A DNA stretch of 64,000 bases, from the NCBI GenBank assembly GCA_039808765.1, contig JBDHTQ010000004.1, forward strand, positions 62,001 to 126,000, in the 5' to 3' direction. The first letter of the stretch is position 1; each line of letters starts with the position of its first letter. The notes beneath the pieces are model-generated. The model was not told where the DNA came from and did no database searches. It saw nothing but the letters and a program-made list of their open reading frames with translations. This document shows positions 8,791 through 17,770 of this stretch, piece after piece. Made by a program: the position numbers and the translations under genes. The DNA comes from JBDHTQ01 sp039808765 (GTDB lineage Bacteria; Pseudomonadota; Alphaproteobacteria; UBA2400).

Positions 8791-8958
8791 CGTAAATCAT
8801 TAAAAACTCATGTTTTGCGCCTTTTTTCATTCTGGGGTAACAAGAAATGATTTTTTTGTATTTTATGTGCACGAAGTCTTGCAGTCTGCGGCGTGTACGA
8901 TTATATTACGGCCTCTAAAGATCAGGCCTTGATCGACGATTGATGAAAGGGTTTCCCA

Positions 8959-9384
8959 ATGGCCTCGCCAATAGTTCCTCCAGATTATGTGCCCAACGAC
9001 AACGAAGAGTACATGAACCCGGTTATGCTTGAGTACTTCAGGCAAAAGCTTTTGTCTTTACGGGCGGAGTTGCTGCGCGATTCGACGGATACGCTGGCAT
9101 CAATGCAAACCGAAGGGGGGATGCAAGAGCCGGATATTACCGATCGTGCGTCGGCTGAAACGGATTTAGGGCTAGAGTTGCGTACGCGTGACAGATACCG
9201 CAAGCTGGTCTCTAAAATTGAGGCTGCCTTGCGCCGTATTGAAGACGGTAGCTACGGCTTTTGTGAGGAAACAGGGGAACCGATTGGTGTCTTTCGACTC
9301 GAAGCACGCCCTGTTGCCACACTGAGCATCGAAGCGCAAGAGCGGCACGAGCGAGCGGAAAAAACGCAGCGGGATGACGCGTAA
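8959..9384 (+). CDS. dksA: RNA polymerase-binding transcription factor DksA
   Basis: DksA (141 residues) enters the RNA polymerase secondary channel and, with ppGpp, tunes rRNA and amino-acid promoters. The N-terminal coiled coil with an acidic tip (MQEPDITDRASAETDLGLELR) is followed by the C-terminal segment GFCEETGEPIGVFRLEARP. Only one of the four zinc-finger cysteines remains, which is common in alphaproteobacterial DksA. The next gene is a SpoT-like HD protein, a notable pairing because DksA acts together with ppGpp. Confidence 0.9.
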   Translation: MASPIVPPDYVPNDNEEYMNPVMLEYFRQKLLSLRAELLRDSTDTLASMQTEGGMQEPDITDRASAETDLGLELRTRDRYRKLVSKIEAALRRIEDGSYGFCEETGEPIGVFRLEARPVATLSIEAQERHERAEKTQRDDA

Positions 9385-9422
9385 CATATTGATTATTTTT
9401 ATTTAAAAATATTGTGTTTTTT

Positions 9423-9458
9423 CTGCGTTCATTTATGGACGCAGTCAGTCTTCTTTTG
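9423..9458 (+). terminator. Probable terminator after dksA
   Basis: CTGCGT (9423-9428) and ACGCAG (9439-9444) form a 6-bp stem, followed by an imperfect T-rich stretch (TCTTCTTTTG). The stem is short, so this is moderate evidence. Confidence 0.5.
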
Positions 9459-9526
9459 TTGACTTATTACTTAACGTCAGCTAATAGAGCGGTGCCTGCT
9501 GGTATATTTTAGGGGTGTTATATAAC

Positions 9527-10447
9527 ATGCCAAATTCTGCACAAACATTGATGCAAAGCTGTGAAGATGAAATCAAATTAATCTGGGATGTTGCTGAGCG
9601 CTGTCGTATCTCAGAGATGAAAAGTGCTGAGCGCTTGGCACATCGTGTTTTGACAGCATTAACTTTTGTTATCATGCAATATCCCGATCCCCGCCGTAAT
9701 AATGATCCCGGACCAACGCATCCTATTACAGTTGCTGCATACATCCTTGAAGTTGTCGCTGCAGCGCGCTTAGCTGGGCTGACCATCCCGCTCACACTAG
9801 AGGCACAATGCGCGATTGTTGGAATGGGGCATGATATTATTGAAGATCTTACCCTGCCGCGTAATAATGCGGGAGCTGCCGAATTAAAGGGGAGTGCGCC
9901 AGTTTGTGTCAATCTTAAAGGGCTAAGAGCAGCTTTTGGCGCTCTTGCAACCCGGCGGATTGATAATCTCAGCAAAACAGTATACGATCCGAATTCCGGA
10001 AAAATGATCAAAAGAGATCCCGAGGCTGTTTGGTCTGCGATACGAAAGGATCCTGTAAATTGGGTGACAAAATTGTGTGATCGTCGGCATAATGTTCAGA
10101 CCTTGATTGACAAAACCGGTCATTACGTCCCTCAAAAGAAACCGATTCACGGGAAAATTGGTGAATCGCTGCTTGAGCTTGTTCTTCCTTGTCCTCCTAG
10201 TAGTTTTGGGGTACGTGAGCGGTGGATGGTTGCTTATGCACAGCATCAGCTTTTTTTGGATTTAGTTGATGTTGTTGAGAAAGCAGGTATTGAATATGAT
10301 TTTAGTCAAGCGCACGCCCGCGGATTTACGGTTGACGTAAGCCCAGCTTTTTTCGCCGCGATGCAGATTGATTGTGGCGCATATTTAGAGAGGGGTCATA
10401 CTCTTCCTTCTAGGTTTGGAAAAGCAAAAACTCCCTGTGCTGCGTAA
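9527..10447 (+). CDS. Stand-alone SpoT/MESH1-like HD phosphohydrolase
   Basis: The 306-residue protein has the metal-binding HD pattern of (p)ppGpp hydrolases: H65 in THPITVAAYI, H102-D103 and E106-D107 in GMGHDIIEDLTL, and D185 in KLCDRRHNVQTL, matching the RelA/SpoT hydrolase signatures. No synthetase, TGS or ACT domain follows, so it is a single-domain small alarmone hydrolase-like protein, longer than MESH1 (about 180 residues). I choose ATG 9527 (AGGGG at 9511-9515) over GTG 9515. It follows dksA in the same direction, which fits stringent-response control. Hydrolysis of ppGpp is inferred; another nucleotide substrate is possible. Confidence 0.72.
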   Translation: MPNSAQTLMQSCEDEIKLIWDVAERCRISEMKSAERLAHRVLTALTFVIMQYPDPRRNNDPGPTHPITVAAYILEVVAAARLAGLTIPLTLEAQCAIVGMGHDIIEDLTLPRNNAGAAELKGSAPVCVNLKGLRAAFGALATRRIDNLSKTVYDPNSGKMIKRDPEAVWSAIRKDPVNWVTKLCDRRHNVQTLIDKTGHYVPQKKPIHGKIGESLLELVLPCPPSSFGVRERWMVAYAQHQLFLDLVDVVEKAGIEYDFSQAHARGFTVDVSPAFFAAMQIDCGAYLERGHTLPSRFGKAKTPCAA

Positions 10448-10464
10448 TTATGATGCTTAAGGGT

Positions 10465-10503
10465 TATAAAAAATACCCGGCGCACGTTTTTTCGTGGCCG
10501 GGT
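10465..10503 (-). terminator. Terminator at end of flgFGAH operon
   Basis: ACCCGGC (10475-10481) pairs with GCCGGGT (10497-10503), with an inner CACG/CGTG stem. On the minus strand the hairpin is followed by ATTTTTTAT, placing it just downstream of flgH. Confidence 0.8.
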
Positions 10504-10530
10504 GAGTCGCCTTCTGAAAGGTTGGGGGGA

Positions 10531-11286
10531 TCAGAAGGGGGAAATGATGTCAAGAATTTGGCTGCCATAGCGCGGCTGCTGCACGTCGCTGATGTGGCCG
10601 CGTCCGCCGTATGAAATTCTGGCTTCAGCAATTTTCTCGTAAGAGATTGAATTGGATGAGGTTACGTCTTCCGGACGAATGATGCCGCTGATTTGCAGGA
10701 CGCGCACCTCATTATTGACCCGCACCTCTTGCGAGCCGCTTACCACCATGTTGCCGTTGGGCAAAATCTGGTTGATGGTTGCGGCAACCTGAAGCTCTAT
10801 TTTTTCACTGCGATCGATGGTGCCTTTACCTGTATTGCTCATGGCGCCGGTGGTGCTGATCAGGGATGCAGGGTCGGCAGAATCCGAGATAACCTTACCA
10901 TATTGTGTTTCTAAACCAAACAGGCTTGGCACGCCAAGACTATCATTGCTATTGCGGGATCGAACTGTACTGTCCGCAATTTGGGCTTTGTCGTCAATTT
11001 GAATAACGACAGTTAAGATATCGCCAACTTTTGCTGCCCGTTGATCTTTAAAAAAGGCACGTGATCCTGAGCGCCATAACGAGTTGGCATTGTTTTGTGG
11101 ATACTCCGGATTAGGCATCGGCATGGAAACCGGTTGATAATTCGGCTGGGCATTGGGATTTTGAATCGGGGTGAGGGGTGGCGATTCTCCCACCTGCGAA
11201 AGCCGATCAGCCATTGTTCCGCAACCCGATAAAATCAGTGAGACACTTAAAAGGGAGGTGAAAAAGAGCGAGTTGCGCATGATCAT
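10531..11286 (-). CDS. flgH: Flagellar L-ring lipoprotein FlgH
   Basis: FlgH builds the outer-membrane L-ring bushing around the flagellar rod. The precursor (about 251 residues) has a lipobox (LILSGC) and the family core SLWRSGSRAFFKDQRAAKVGDIL, followed by VVIQIDDKA and the terminal YGSQILDIISPF-type segment. Starts at 11286 and 11280 are both possible; AAGGAG lies 4 or 10 bases upstream. It is the last gene of a leftward operon flgF-flgG-flgA-flgH. flgI (P-ring) is not in the window. Confidence 0.93.
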   Translation of the reverse strand: MIMRNSLFFTSLLSVSLILSGCGTMADRLSQVGESPPLTPIQNPNAQPNYQPVSMPMPNPEYPQNNANSLWRSGSRAFFKDQRAAKVGDILTVVIQIDDKAQIADSTVRSRNSNDSLGVPSLFGLETQYGKVISDSADPASLISTTGAMSNTGKGTIDRSEKIELQVAATINQILPNGNMVVSGSQEVRVNNEVRVLQISGIIRPEDVTSSNSISYEKIAEARISYGGRGHISDVQQPRYGSQILDIISPF

Positions 11287-11294
11287 CAAACTCC

Positions 11295-12278
11295 TTAACG
11301 CATGGCTGATGTGAGTGCGGCTGTTTCGGGGCCTACGCGCACCAAACCTTCTTTTTCAATGGTTCCCTCAATGGTGCGTGAGCTGGAGAGGTTGACCACA
11401 CGAATGTGATCACCAACTGCTCCATCCATTAATGCTCGTCCGCGTGCAGTGATTTGCAAACGACCATCGACAAAGAGCATGGTCACGGCCTGACCTTTTT
11501 TGATCGCAACAGGTGATACTAAATCAATGTTGCGCAAGGGTACACCGGCACGCACGGCGCGACGCGGTGTTTTGCCGATTACATCTTCCGCGCGGTATAA
11601 AAAGTTTTCGGTTCCGGCTGAAACCTCTAAATCTTGCCAATCAATGTCGGTTGCGCTGATCAAGTCTTCATTATGCATGGCGCGGGTGAGAACGGGCAGC
11701 GACGTTGTGGTGATTACGCGTCCGCTCACGCTTTGTTCCGATAGAATTTTTTGCCCATTTACCAGGCGAACAATCGCGCTTACTTTTTTGGATGAGGGGT
11801 CATAGGTACTGTTGAGAATATCCAACGAAGCCATTTCTTCGGTTGGGGCGTAAAGCTCAATCGCAGCATTATCTAGGCGTACTTTGGTCGTTCCGCTTGC
11901 ACTTACCGCTTGAGGGGGAAGGGTTTGTGCTAGAGCGTCACTGATTTGGTCGGCGGCAAAACGATCACCTGCCCGCGTGATGGTGGTGTGATCGGCATCA
12001 CTCTCGGGTAGCCATGCCAACCCGTTGGATTTAGCAACACTGATGAGGCTCATAACGTCCAGCACAAGCGGGCGACCGGGGGGAGGTGCCGCGGTGACAA
12101 TGGCCGAGGCCTGTGCACCGGCATTGTCAAAAATATCGCCGACGGTGATGATGTTGCTGTTCACCACAACATCTGTTTTTAATGTGGCTGAATAGGCGTT
12201 GTTGCTGAAAAGCTGTGATGTCAGCAACACCCCTGAAAGAAGCAATACTGATGAGAAATAGCCTTTGAACTTTTTCAT
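11295..12278 (-). CDS. flgA: Flagellar P-ring assembly chaperone FlgA
   Basis: FlgA is the periplasmic chaperone for P-ring (FlgI) assembly. The 327-residue protein has a signal peptide (SSVLLLSGVLLTSQLFSNNA) and a C-terminal SAF domain (VLTRAMHNEDLISATDIDWQ, then KTPRRAVRAGVPLRNIDLV, VAIKKGQAVTMLF). It has a longer N-terminal half than enterobacterial FlgA, as is usual in alphaproteobacteria. It sits between flgG and flgH with gaps below 30 bases. Confidence 0.9.
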   Translation of the reverse strand: MKKFKGYFSSVLLLSGVLLTSQLFSNNAYSATLKTDVVVNSNIITVGDIFDNAGAQASAIVTAAPPPGRPLVLDVMSLISVAKSNGLAWLPESDADHTTITRAGDRFAADQISDALAQTLPPQAVSASGTTKVRLDNAAIELYAPTEEMASLDILNSTYDPSSKKVSAIVRLVNGQKILSEQSVSGRVITTTSLPVLTRAMHNEDLISATDIDWQDLEVSAGTENFLYRAEDVIGKTPRRAVRAGVPLRNIDLVSPVAIKKGQAVTMLFVDGRLQITARGRALMDGAVGDHIRVVNLSSSRTIEGTIEKEGLVRVGPETAALTSAMR

Positions 12279-12305
12279 AATCGTTCTCCTTTCTAAGAAA
12301 TTTCA

Positions 12306-13091
12306 TTAACCGAGTTGAGATAATGAACCCATCATTTCGTCGGATGTTTTGATCACGCGTGAGTTCATTTCATAGGCACGCTGTGCGGTAATAAGGCTGG
12401 TAATTTCTGAGACAACATTCACGTTCGATTGTTCAATGGAACCTTGTTCGATGGTGCCCAATCCATCCACGCCGGGGATACCGGTAACGGGCGCACCGGA
12501 TGCCGGTGTTTCGCGATAAAGGTTGTTGCCGAGGCTTTCGAGGCCGGCTTCATTGGGAAAATCAGCGAGCTCGATTTGGCCGACGGTTTGCGGATCGGTC
12601 TGTCCGTCAATCTTTGCTTGCACCTGTCCACTGGCATCAATGGTAATATCGGTTGTGCCTTGAGGAATGGTAAGACCCGGCAACAGCGTATAGCCATCAG
12701 ACGTAACAATCTGCCCATCGGCATTAAGCTGAAAGCTGCCAGCGCGCGTATAGCTGGTGGTGCCATCAGGCATCTCAATTTGAAAGAAGCCTTTTCCATT
12801 GATTGCCAAGTCCAGTTCGTTGCCGGTGATGACGATACTGCCTTGGGTATGAATGCGATAAACCGCTGCCGTCTTAACCCCGGCACCAATTTGAATGCCT
12901 GTTGGCACGATTGTTCCCGCGTCAGAAGATTGGGAGCCGGGCCTGCGGATATTCTGGTAAAGCAGATCCTGAAATTCAGCACGCTGTTGCTTAAATCCAG
13001 ACGTGGTCATGTTGGCGATGTTGTTGGAAATAACTTCAACATTGGTTTGTTGTGCAAGCATTCCAGTTGCGCCGATGCTTAAACTTCTCAT
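12306..13091 (-). CDS. flgG: Flagellar distal rod protein FlgG
   Basis: FlgG forms the distal rod through the L and P rings. The 261-residue protein has the expected length, the N-terminal rod/hook signature (TGMLAQQTNVEVISNNIANM) and the C-terminal helix NVNVVSEITSLITAQRAYEM that packs in the axial core. It is preceded by flgF and followed by flgA on the same strand. Confidence 0.96.
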   Translation of the reverse strand: MRSLSIGATGMLAQQTNVEVISNNIANMTTSGFKQQRAEFQDLLYQNIRRPGSQSSDAGTIVPTGIQIGAGVKTAAVYRIHTQGSIVITGNELDLAINGKGFFQIEMPDGTTSYTRAGSFQLNADGQIVTSDGYTLLPGLTIPQGTTDITIDASGQVQAKIDGQTDPQTVGQIELADFPNEAGLESLGNNLYRETPASGAPVTGIPGVDGLGTIEQGSIEQSNVNVVSEITSLITAQRAYEMNSRVIKTSDEMMGSLSQLG

Positions 13092-13116
13092 AATGAAATC
13101 CCTCCTCTAATACTGG

Positions 13117-13851
13117 CTAAGCCGAAATTTTTGACAATTTGCTGTAGGCGTTACGAAGTAGATCGTGCTCATTTTTCATGATGCGCTGCACGTTTTCGTA
13201 TTGACGGGAAACGGCAATCATGTTGGTCATTTCTGTAACGGATTGCACATTTGATTGCTCTAAAAATCCTTGCTGAATTTTTGTATCTTCAACTGCTTTT
13301 GGTTTTTCTTCGCTCAACAAGAGACCGTTTCCAAGGGGGCGCATGCGCTGCTCATTGGGAAACGTATAAACACCCAGTTTGCCTAAACTTACTTGGTCGG
13401 CAAACACACTGCCATCCGGGGAAACCGTAATCTCGCGCGTGCCCACCGGGATGTTGATCCGGTTACCTGTATCATCCAGAACCGGCAGGCCGGACGATGT
13501 GGTGAGTTCACGCTGATCATTTTGCGTGAACGACCCATTGCGCGTATAGCGTTTGCCATCCAGCGTATCGACTTCAAAGTAACCGTCACCATTCAGGGCC
13601 AAATCCAGAGGATTGCCTGTTTGTATCAGTGCACCGGGCGTCATGTTGCGTGCGGTGCCTTGATCAAGCACCATGCTGTAATTGTTCAGCGGATCCGAAA
13701 ATTTTTCCGGCTTCATCATGTATTCAACGAAGAGGGGGGACTCTCCCTTAAAAGCCGTGGTGTTGACGTTGGCAATATTATTGGACACAACAGCCATCTG
13801 CCGTTCCAATGCCGCCGCGCGTGATAAGACAATAAGCGATGTGTTTTCCAT
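13117..13851 (-). CDS. flgF: Flagellar proximal rod protein FlgF
   Basis: This is a 244-residue rod protein paralogous to FlgG. The N-terminal segment is LSRAAALERQMAVVSNNIAN and the C-terminal core helix is NVQSVTEMTNMIAVSRQYEN. The start is ATG 13851 (MENTSLIVLS); an in-frame extension further upstream lacks family similarity. It is the first gene of the leftward rod/L-ring operon and is divergent from fliL, so the flagellar promoters lie in the roughly 245 bases between them. Confidence 0.92.
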   Translation of the reverse strand: MENTSLIVLSRAAALERQMAVVSNNIANVNTTAFKGESPLFVEYMMKPEKFSDPLNNYSMVLDQGTARNMTPGALIQTGNPLDLALNGDGYFEVDTLDGKRYTRNGSFTQNDQRELTTSSGLPVLDDTGNRINIPVGTREITVSPDGSVFADQVSLGKLGVYTFPNEQRMRPLGNGLLLSEEKPKAVEDTKIQQGFLEQSNVQSVTEMTNMIAVSRQYENVQRIMKNEHDLLRNAYSKLSKISA

Positions 13852-14096
13852 ATTTTTACTCCCAACCGCTGGGGACTCGATTTTTTTGTAAGAGCTCACC
13901 CATCTAAATTGCCTAATGCATCTCTCATGCCAGAATAAACTTATGTTGTTTTTCAGTAACTTAATCTGGTTGCTTGCGGGTAAGCGGCAAAACTTTCCGA
14001 CAATCACTTGTCGGTTAAGCCTTTTTTGTGGTTAATAGAGATTAAAAGGCGGATCGTTCGTTCTAAAACAGGCAGTTCTAAAAAACGGGGTAAAAC

Positions 14097-14684
14097 ATGG
14101 CCGGGCATTCAGAAAGCGAATCGAAATCGGAAGAAGGTGGCGAGGGCGTCGAAGTGCCTAAAAAGAAGGTTGCAGGCAAAAAAATCATTCTGATTGTTGT
14201 TGCGCTATTGATTTTAGTGGGAGCCGCTGTGGCGGGTCTCTACTTTACAGGCAAACTGGGCGGGCATAGCGAAGAAACCGCTGTAGAGGGCGAAGCTCAC
14301 GGCGAGAAAAAGGCCGAGCATGGCGCTAAAGAAGGCGAACACGGGGATAAAAAAGGCGAAGCCGAAGGAAACGGGTTACCGGTTTTTTATGATGTGCCGC
14401 AGATCTTGGTGAATTTGCAATCTGATCGTAAACGTTCGACATTCTTGCGGCTCAAGGTCAGTTTACAACTTAATAGTGAAGCAGACAAAGATGCCGTAGC
14501 GGCGGTCTTGCCGCGCGTAGTGGATAGTTTTCAAATGTATTTGCGTGAATTAACACGTGATGAAATGCAAGGCACCGCTGGGTTGGAGCGCCTGCGAGAA
14601 GAGTTGCGTTTGCGTGTGAGTGCTGCCATTGCACCGATCGAAATCAAAGACGTTCTTTTTACGGAAATGATCTTTGGGGATTAG
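14097..14684 (+). CDS. fliL: Flagellar stator-associated protein FliL
   Basis: FliL is an inner-membrane protein surrounding the stator units and aiding torque. The 195-residue protein has a charged cytoplasmic N-terminus, one membrane helix (about residues 29-50, IILIVVALLILVGAAVAGLY), a His/Glu/Lys/Gly-rich linker with repeated short EHG-type units, and the periplasmic FliL domain (FYDVPQILVNLQS...). It is followed by fliM, 63 bases away. A second, secreted FliL-like protein is encoded at 38883-39347. Confidence 0.9.
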   Translation: MAGHSESESKSEEGGEGVEVPKKKVAGKKIILIVVALLILVGAAVAGLYFTGKLGGHSEETAVEGEAHGEKKAEHGAKEGEHGDKKGEAEGNGLPVFYDVPQILVNLQSDRKRSTFLRLKVSLQLNSEADKDAVAAVLPRVVDSFQMYLRELTRDEMQGTAGLERLREELRLRVSAAIAPIEIKDVLFTEMIFGD

Positions 14685-14747
14685 GCATGCGGCTTGCATG
14701 TGCTATGTGTGGTATTGAACACCTTGATGTGAAAGTGAAGCGCCAGC

Positions 14748-15818
14748 ATGAGTGATCCTTTTGAAGGGATGAGCGAAGAAGAGCGGATGGCGGCAGAATG
14801 GGCCGCGGCCTCGGATGATGGCGGCGAAGAAGCCGGTGGGACCGCGCGTGTTCTTAATCAAGATGAAATCGATAGCCTTCTCGGTTTTGACGGTGATAAA
14901 GATAGTTCCGGCCAGTCGGGTATTATGGCGCTCATCAACAGCGCCATGGTTAACTATGAGCGCCTGCCTATGTTGGAGGTGGTGTTTGATCGGCTTGTGC
15001 GCGTGATGTCGACAAGCTTGCGCAACTTTACTTCTGATAACGTGGATGTGAGTATCGACAACATTACGTCCGTGCGTTTTGGCGATTACCTCAATTCCAT
15101 ACCTTTGCCCGCAATGTTGGCGGTCTTTAAGGCAGAAGAATGGGACAACTATGGACTAATGGTGATTGATAGCGCCATGATTTATTCCATTGTTGACGTT
15201 CTTCTTGGTGGGCGGCGCGGTACTGCTGCCATGCGTATTGAGGGGCGGCCCTACACCACGATTGAGCGCAGCTTGGTTGAGCGTATGGTGCATGTGATTA
15301 TGGCAGACCTTTCATCGGCATTTGATCCTCTTTCACCCGTTACATTCCGATATGATCGGTTAGAGACTAACCCGCGTTTTGTTGCGCTGACCCGTCCGTC
15401 GAATGCGGCGGTTTTGGTTCGCTTGCGCGTCGATATGGAAGATCGTGGCGGTCGGGTGGAAATTGTTTTGCCTTACGCAACGCTTGAGCCCGTTCGTGAG
15501 CTGCTGCTGCAGATGTTCATGGGAGAAAAATTCGGTCGTGACTCAATCTGGGAAACCCACTTGGGTAATGAGCTGTTTGGGACAGATATTGATATTACTG
15601 CCGTACTCTCTGAAACCACAGTCGAGTTAAACGATGTGCTGCATTGGAAACCTGGGTCGCAAGTTTTTTTCAACATGAAGAAAACCGATCTGGTTGAGTT
15701 GCGCTGTGGGGAAGTATCGCTTTTTTATGGACGAATGGGGCAGGCTGGTGGGCACATTGCGATCTGTCTTGAAAAAGAAGCGCCCAAGATGCGCACCACC
15801 GATGAGGAAGATGGCTAA
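14748..15818 (+). CDS. fliM: Flagellar motor switch protein FliM
   Basis: FliM is a C-ring protein that binds CheY-P and sets rotation direction. The 356-residue protein has the N-terminal CheY-binding motif NQDEIDSLLGF at residues 37-47, preceded by an acidic extension. The middle CheC-like domain and C-terminal SpoA-like domain follow. The same EIDxLLGF motif ends the CheZ protein encoded at 17771. The stop TAA overlaps the ATG of the next gene by one base (TAATG), which suggests translational coupling. Confidence 0.95.
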   Translation: MSDPFEGMSEEERMAAEWAAASDDGGEEAGGTARVLNQDEIDSLLGFDGDKDSSGQSGIMALINSAMVNYERLPMLEVVFDRLVRVMSTSLRNFTSDNVDVSIDNITSVRFGDYLNSIPLPAMLAVFKAEEWDNYGLMVIDSAMIYSIVDVLLGGRRGTAAMRIEGRPYTTIERSLVERMVHVIMADLSSAFDPLSPVTFRYDRLETNPRFVALTRPSNAAVLVRLRVDMEDRGGRVEIVLPYATLEPVRELLLQMFMGEKFGRDSIWETHLGNELFGTDIDITAVLSETTVELNDVLHWKPGSQVFFNMKKTDLVELRCGEVSLFYGRMGQAGGHIAICLEKEAPKMRTTDEEDG

Positions 15819-16276
15819 TGAATCCTATTATCATAATTTTATTAGATGTGCTTATGCTTGTATTGTTAATGGGAACAATTGTTTCGGCGTGGCGCCTTCA
15901 ATCCCGTTTTAAGGTGCTCAAGGATGTTCACAAGGATTTTGAAAAACTGATGCTTCAGTTTGATGAATCGACCAGACGCGCTGATCAGGGTATAAAAACA
16001 CTCCACCGTACTGCCGAGCAAGCCGGGAGTGTCTTACAGACGCAAATAGATCGTGCACAATCTTTGTATGATGACCTGTCTACGATGGCGGGTGCAGCAG
16101 AAAATGTGGCTCGTCGTCTTGATCAGGCATCTGCATCGCTGTCGCAGCAGCGTTCATCGTCCGCACAGTCTGCTGCCGTATCTCGCGCTGAGTCGGCGGC
16201 AGCAGAACCCATTCCACCCGATCCGCGTTCGCGCGCCGAGCGTGAGTTGCTTCAAGCCCTCAACAAGAAAGAGTAA
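15818..16276 (+). CDS. Flagellar-cluster membrane protein, DUF6468-like
   Basis: The 152-residue protein has one N-terminal membrane helix (IIIILLDVLMLVLLMGTIVSAW), then a long coiled coil rich in Gln, Arg and Ala (residues about 25-115) and a Pro/Ser/Ala-rich tail. Its position between fliM and the motE-like gene, and its architecture, match the uncharacterised small proteins of alphaproteobacterial flagellar loci (DUF6468). The family label is from memory and was not searched. The function is unknown, probably linked to basal body or stator assembly. Confidence 0.65.
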   Translation: MNPIIIILLDVLMLVLLMGTIVSAWRLQSRFKVLKDVHKDFEKLMLQFDESTRRADQGIKTLHRTAEQAGSVLQTQIDRAQSLYDDLSTMAGAAENVARRLDQASASLSQQRSSSAQSAAVSRAESAAAEPIPPDPRSRAERELLQALNKKE

Positions 16277-16283
16277 GGGAAAA

Positions 16284-17081
16284 ATGACCTTGCCACCCCC
16301 TTCACGCTTTATTCCTGCGGTTTTGCTGTTGTCGTTTGTATTGGTTGGGGTTAATGGCTTTGATTTGTGGCATGCTTGGCAAAACCATTCTTTATCGATG
16401 CACTATGGACAGCCTGCACAGGCAGAAACAGCGCCTTCAAACGTTAGCGCTCCCGCCCCAGAAGCGGCGCATGCCAATAGCGCTACCGCCAGTATCACAC
16501 CTACGGGTACGACATCCGCTAGCGCGATGCAATCAGCGGATCACGCAGGCGAAGCAGCAACATCTTCAACAACACCATCGTCAGCGCCTGCCGCATCTGA
16601 TACGCAATCAGCGGGTCACAAGAGCGCTCATGACGAAGCCGATGATGCACCTTATCCGCGTACTTTTACACCATCTGAAATTAATGTGCTGCAAAACCTC
16701 TCCAGGCGTCGTGATGAGCTCGATCAACGTGAACAAGCGTTGGATCGGCGTGAAGCCCTGATTACGGCCACTGAACAGCAGGTAGACAACAAAGTCAAAG
16801 AACTGCAGACCATGAAAGATGATTTACAATCATTATTGAAGCAAGTCGATGATCAACAAAACCAGCGTATCCTTAGTCTAGTCAAAATTTATGAGACGAT
16901 GAAGCCGCGTGAAGCCGCCGCTATCATCGAAACGTTGGATATGACTGTGGCCCTGAGCGTTTTGGAGGAGATGAAAGAAGCGAAAAGCGCTCCCATTCTC
17001 GCATCAATGTCGCCACAAAAAGCAAGTGAAATTACTGTGGCAATGTCGCAACGCAAATCGCTCCCCACCGTGACCCCATAA
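16284..17081 (+). CDS. MotE-like flagellar chaperone with MgtE-N-type domain
   Basis: The 265-residue protein has an N-terminal membrane or signal helix (FIPAVLLLSFVLVGVNGFDL), an Ala/Ser/Thr-rich periplasmic linker, a coiled coil (LSRRRDELDQREQALDRREA...), and a C-terminal helical domain with MKPREAAAIIETLDMTVALS, typical of MotE/FlbB and the MgtE N-domain. MotE assists folding of the periplasmic motor protein MotC in rhizobia. Start ATG 16284 follows AAGGG. It is the last gene of the fliL-fliM cluster before a 235-base gap. Confidence 0.8.
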   Translation: MTLPPPSRFIPAVLLLSFVLVGVNGFDLWHAWQNHSLSMHYGQPAQAETAPSNVSAPAPEAAHANSATASITPTGTTSASAMQSADHAGEAATSSTTPSSAPAASDTQSAGHKSAHDEADDAPYPRTFTPSEINVLQNLSRRRDELDQREQALDRREALITATEQQVDNKVKELQTMKDDLQSLLKQVDDQQNQRILSLVKIYETMKPREAAAIIETLDMTVALSVLEEMKEAKSAPILASMSPQKASEITVAMSQRKSLPTVTP

Positions 17082-17316
17082 TCCCTTGCTGCTGTTATTT
17101 TGTGCAAAATTGCTTTAAAACGCGATAATAGCGTGCGCAGATATGTAAAATGTTTGGCCATTGAATAAATAAAACAATGAAAATCCGTGTAAACAAGGGC
17201 ATCGCTTTTAAAATTAACGATTTAACAACAACCCTGCTTCATAACTTTATGATAGGTTATCTGGATAAAGGCAAAAACGTCTTTGTCCTCCTCAGGTTTC
17301 GTGAAGAGAGGGTCAT

Positions 17317-17718
17317 ATGTCCGTCGATAAAAAAATGCCCGTTCTGGTTGTGGATGATTTTCCTACGATGCGCAAAATCATTCGCAATCTTCTTGAGCAA
17401 TTGGGCTTCAACAATATTACCGAAGCCGAAAATGGCGCAGATGCGTTACGCAAAATGCGTGATGCGGGGGCGCGGCAACATTTCGGACTGATTATTTCTG
17501 ACTGGAATATGGAGCCGATGACAGGTTTGCAATTGTTGCAAGAAGTTCGCGCTGATACCCATCTTAAAGGAACGCCTTTTATTATGGTTACGGCTGAGTC
17601 GAAAAAAGAAAATATTATCGCGGCAAAAGAGGCAGGCGTAAACAACTATATTGTCAAGCCATTTAACGCGATTACCTTGAAGAGCAAGCTTGAAGCCGTA
17701 CTTGGGCCAATTGACTAA
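17317..17718 (+). CDS. cheY: Chemotaxis response regulator CheY
   Basis: CheY is a single receiver domain (133 residues) that carries the phosphoryl signal to FliM. The acidic pocket is D13-D14, the phospho-acceptor is D62 in IISDWNMEP, the switch Thr lies in VTAESKKE, and Lys114 is in YIVKPF. This is a classical motor CheY. cheZ follows 52 bases downstream. No cheA or receptor genes are in the window. Confidence 0.95.
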   Translation: MSVDKKMPVLVVDDFPTMRKIIRNLLEQLGFNNITEAENGADALRKMRDAGARQHFGLIISDWNMEPMTGLQLLQEVRADTHLKGTPFIMVTAESKKENIIAAKEAGVNNYIVKPFNAITLKSKLEAVLGPID

Positions 17719-17770
17719 GGATCGCCCTAAATCTGGGAATATTTATGCGAACAGTGAAAGGAGAGGGCGA

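Noticed and set aside
14038..14055. TTAA-N6-TTAA upstream of fliL as a CtrA site
   Set aside because: Spacing is one base short of consensus and the region is AT-rich; a chance match is likely.
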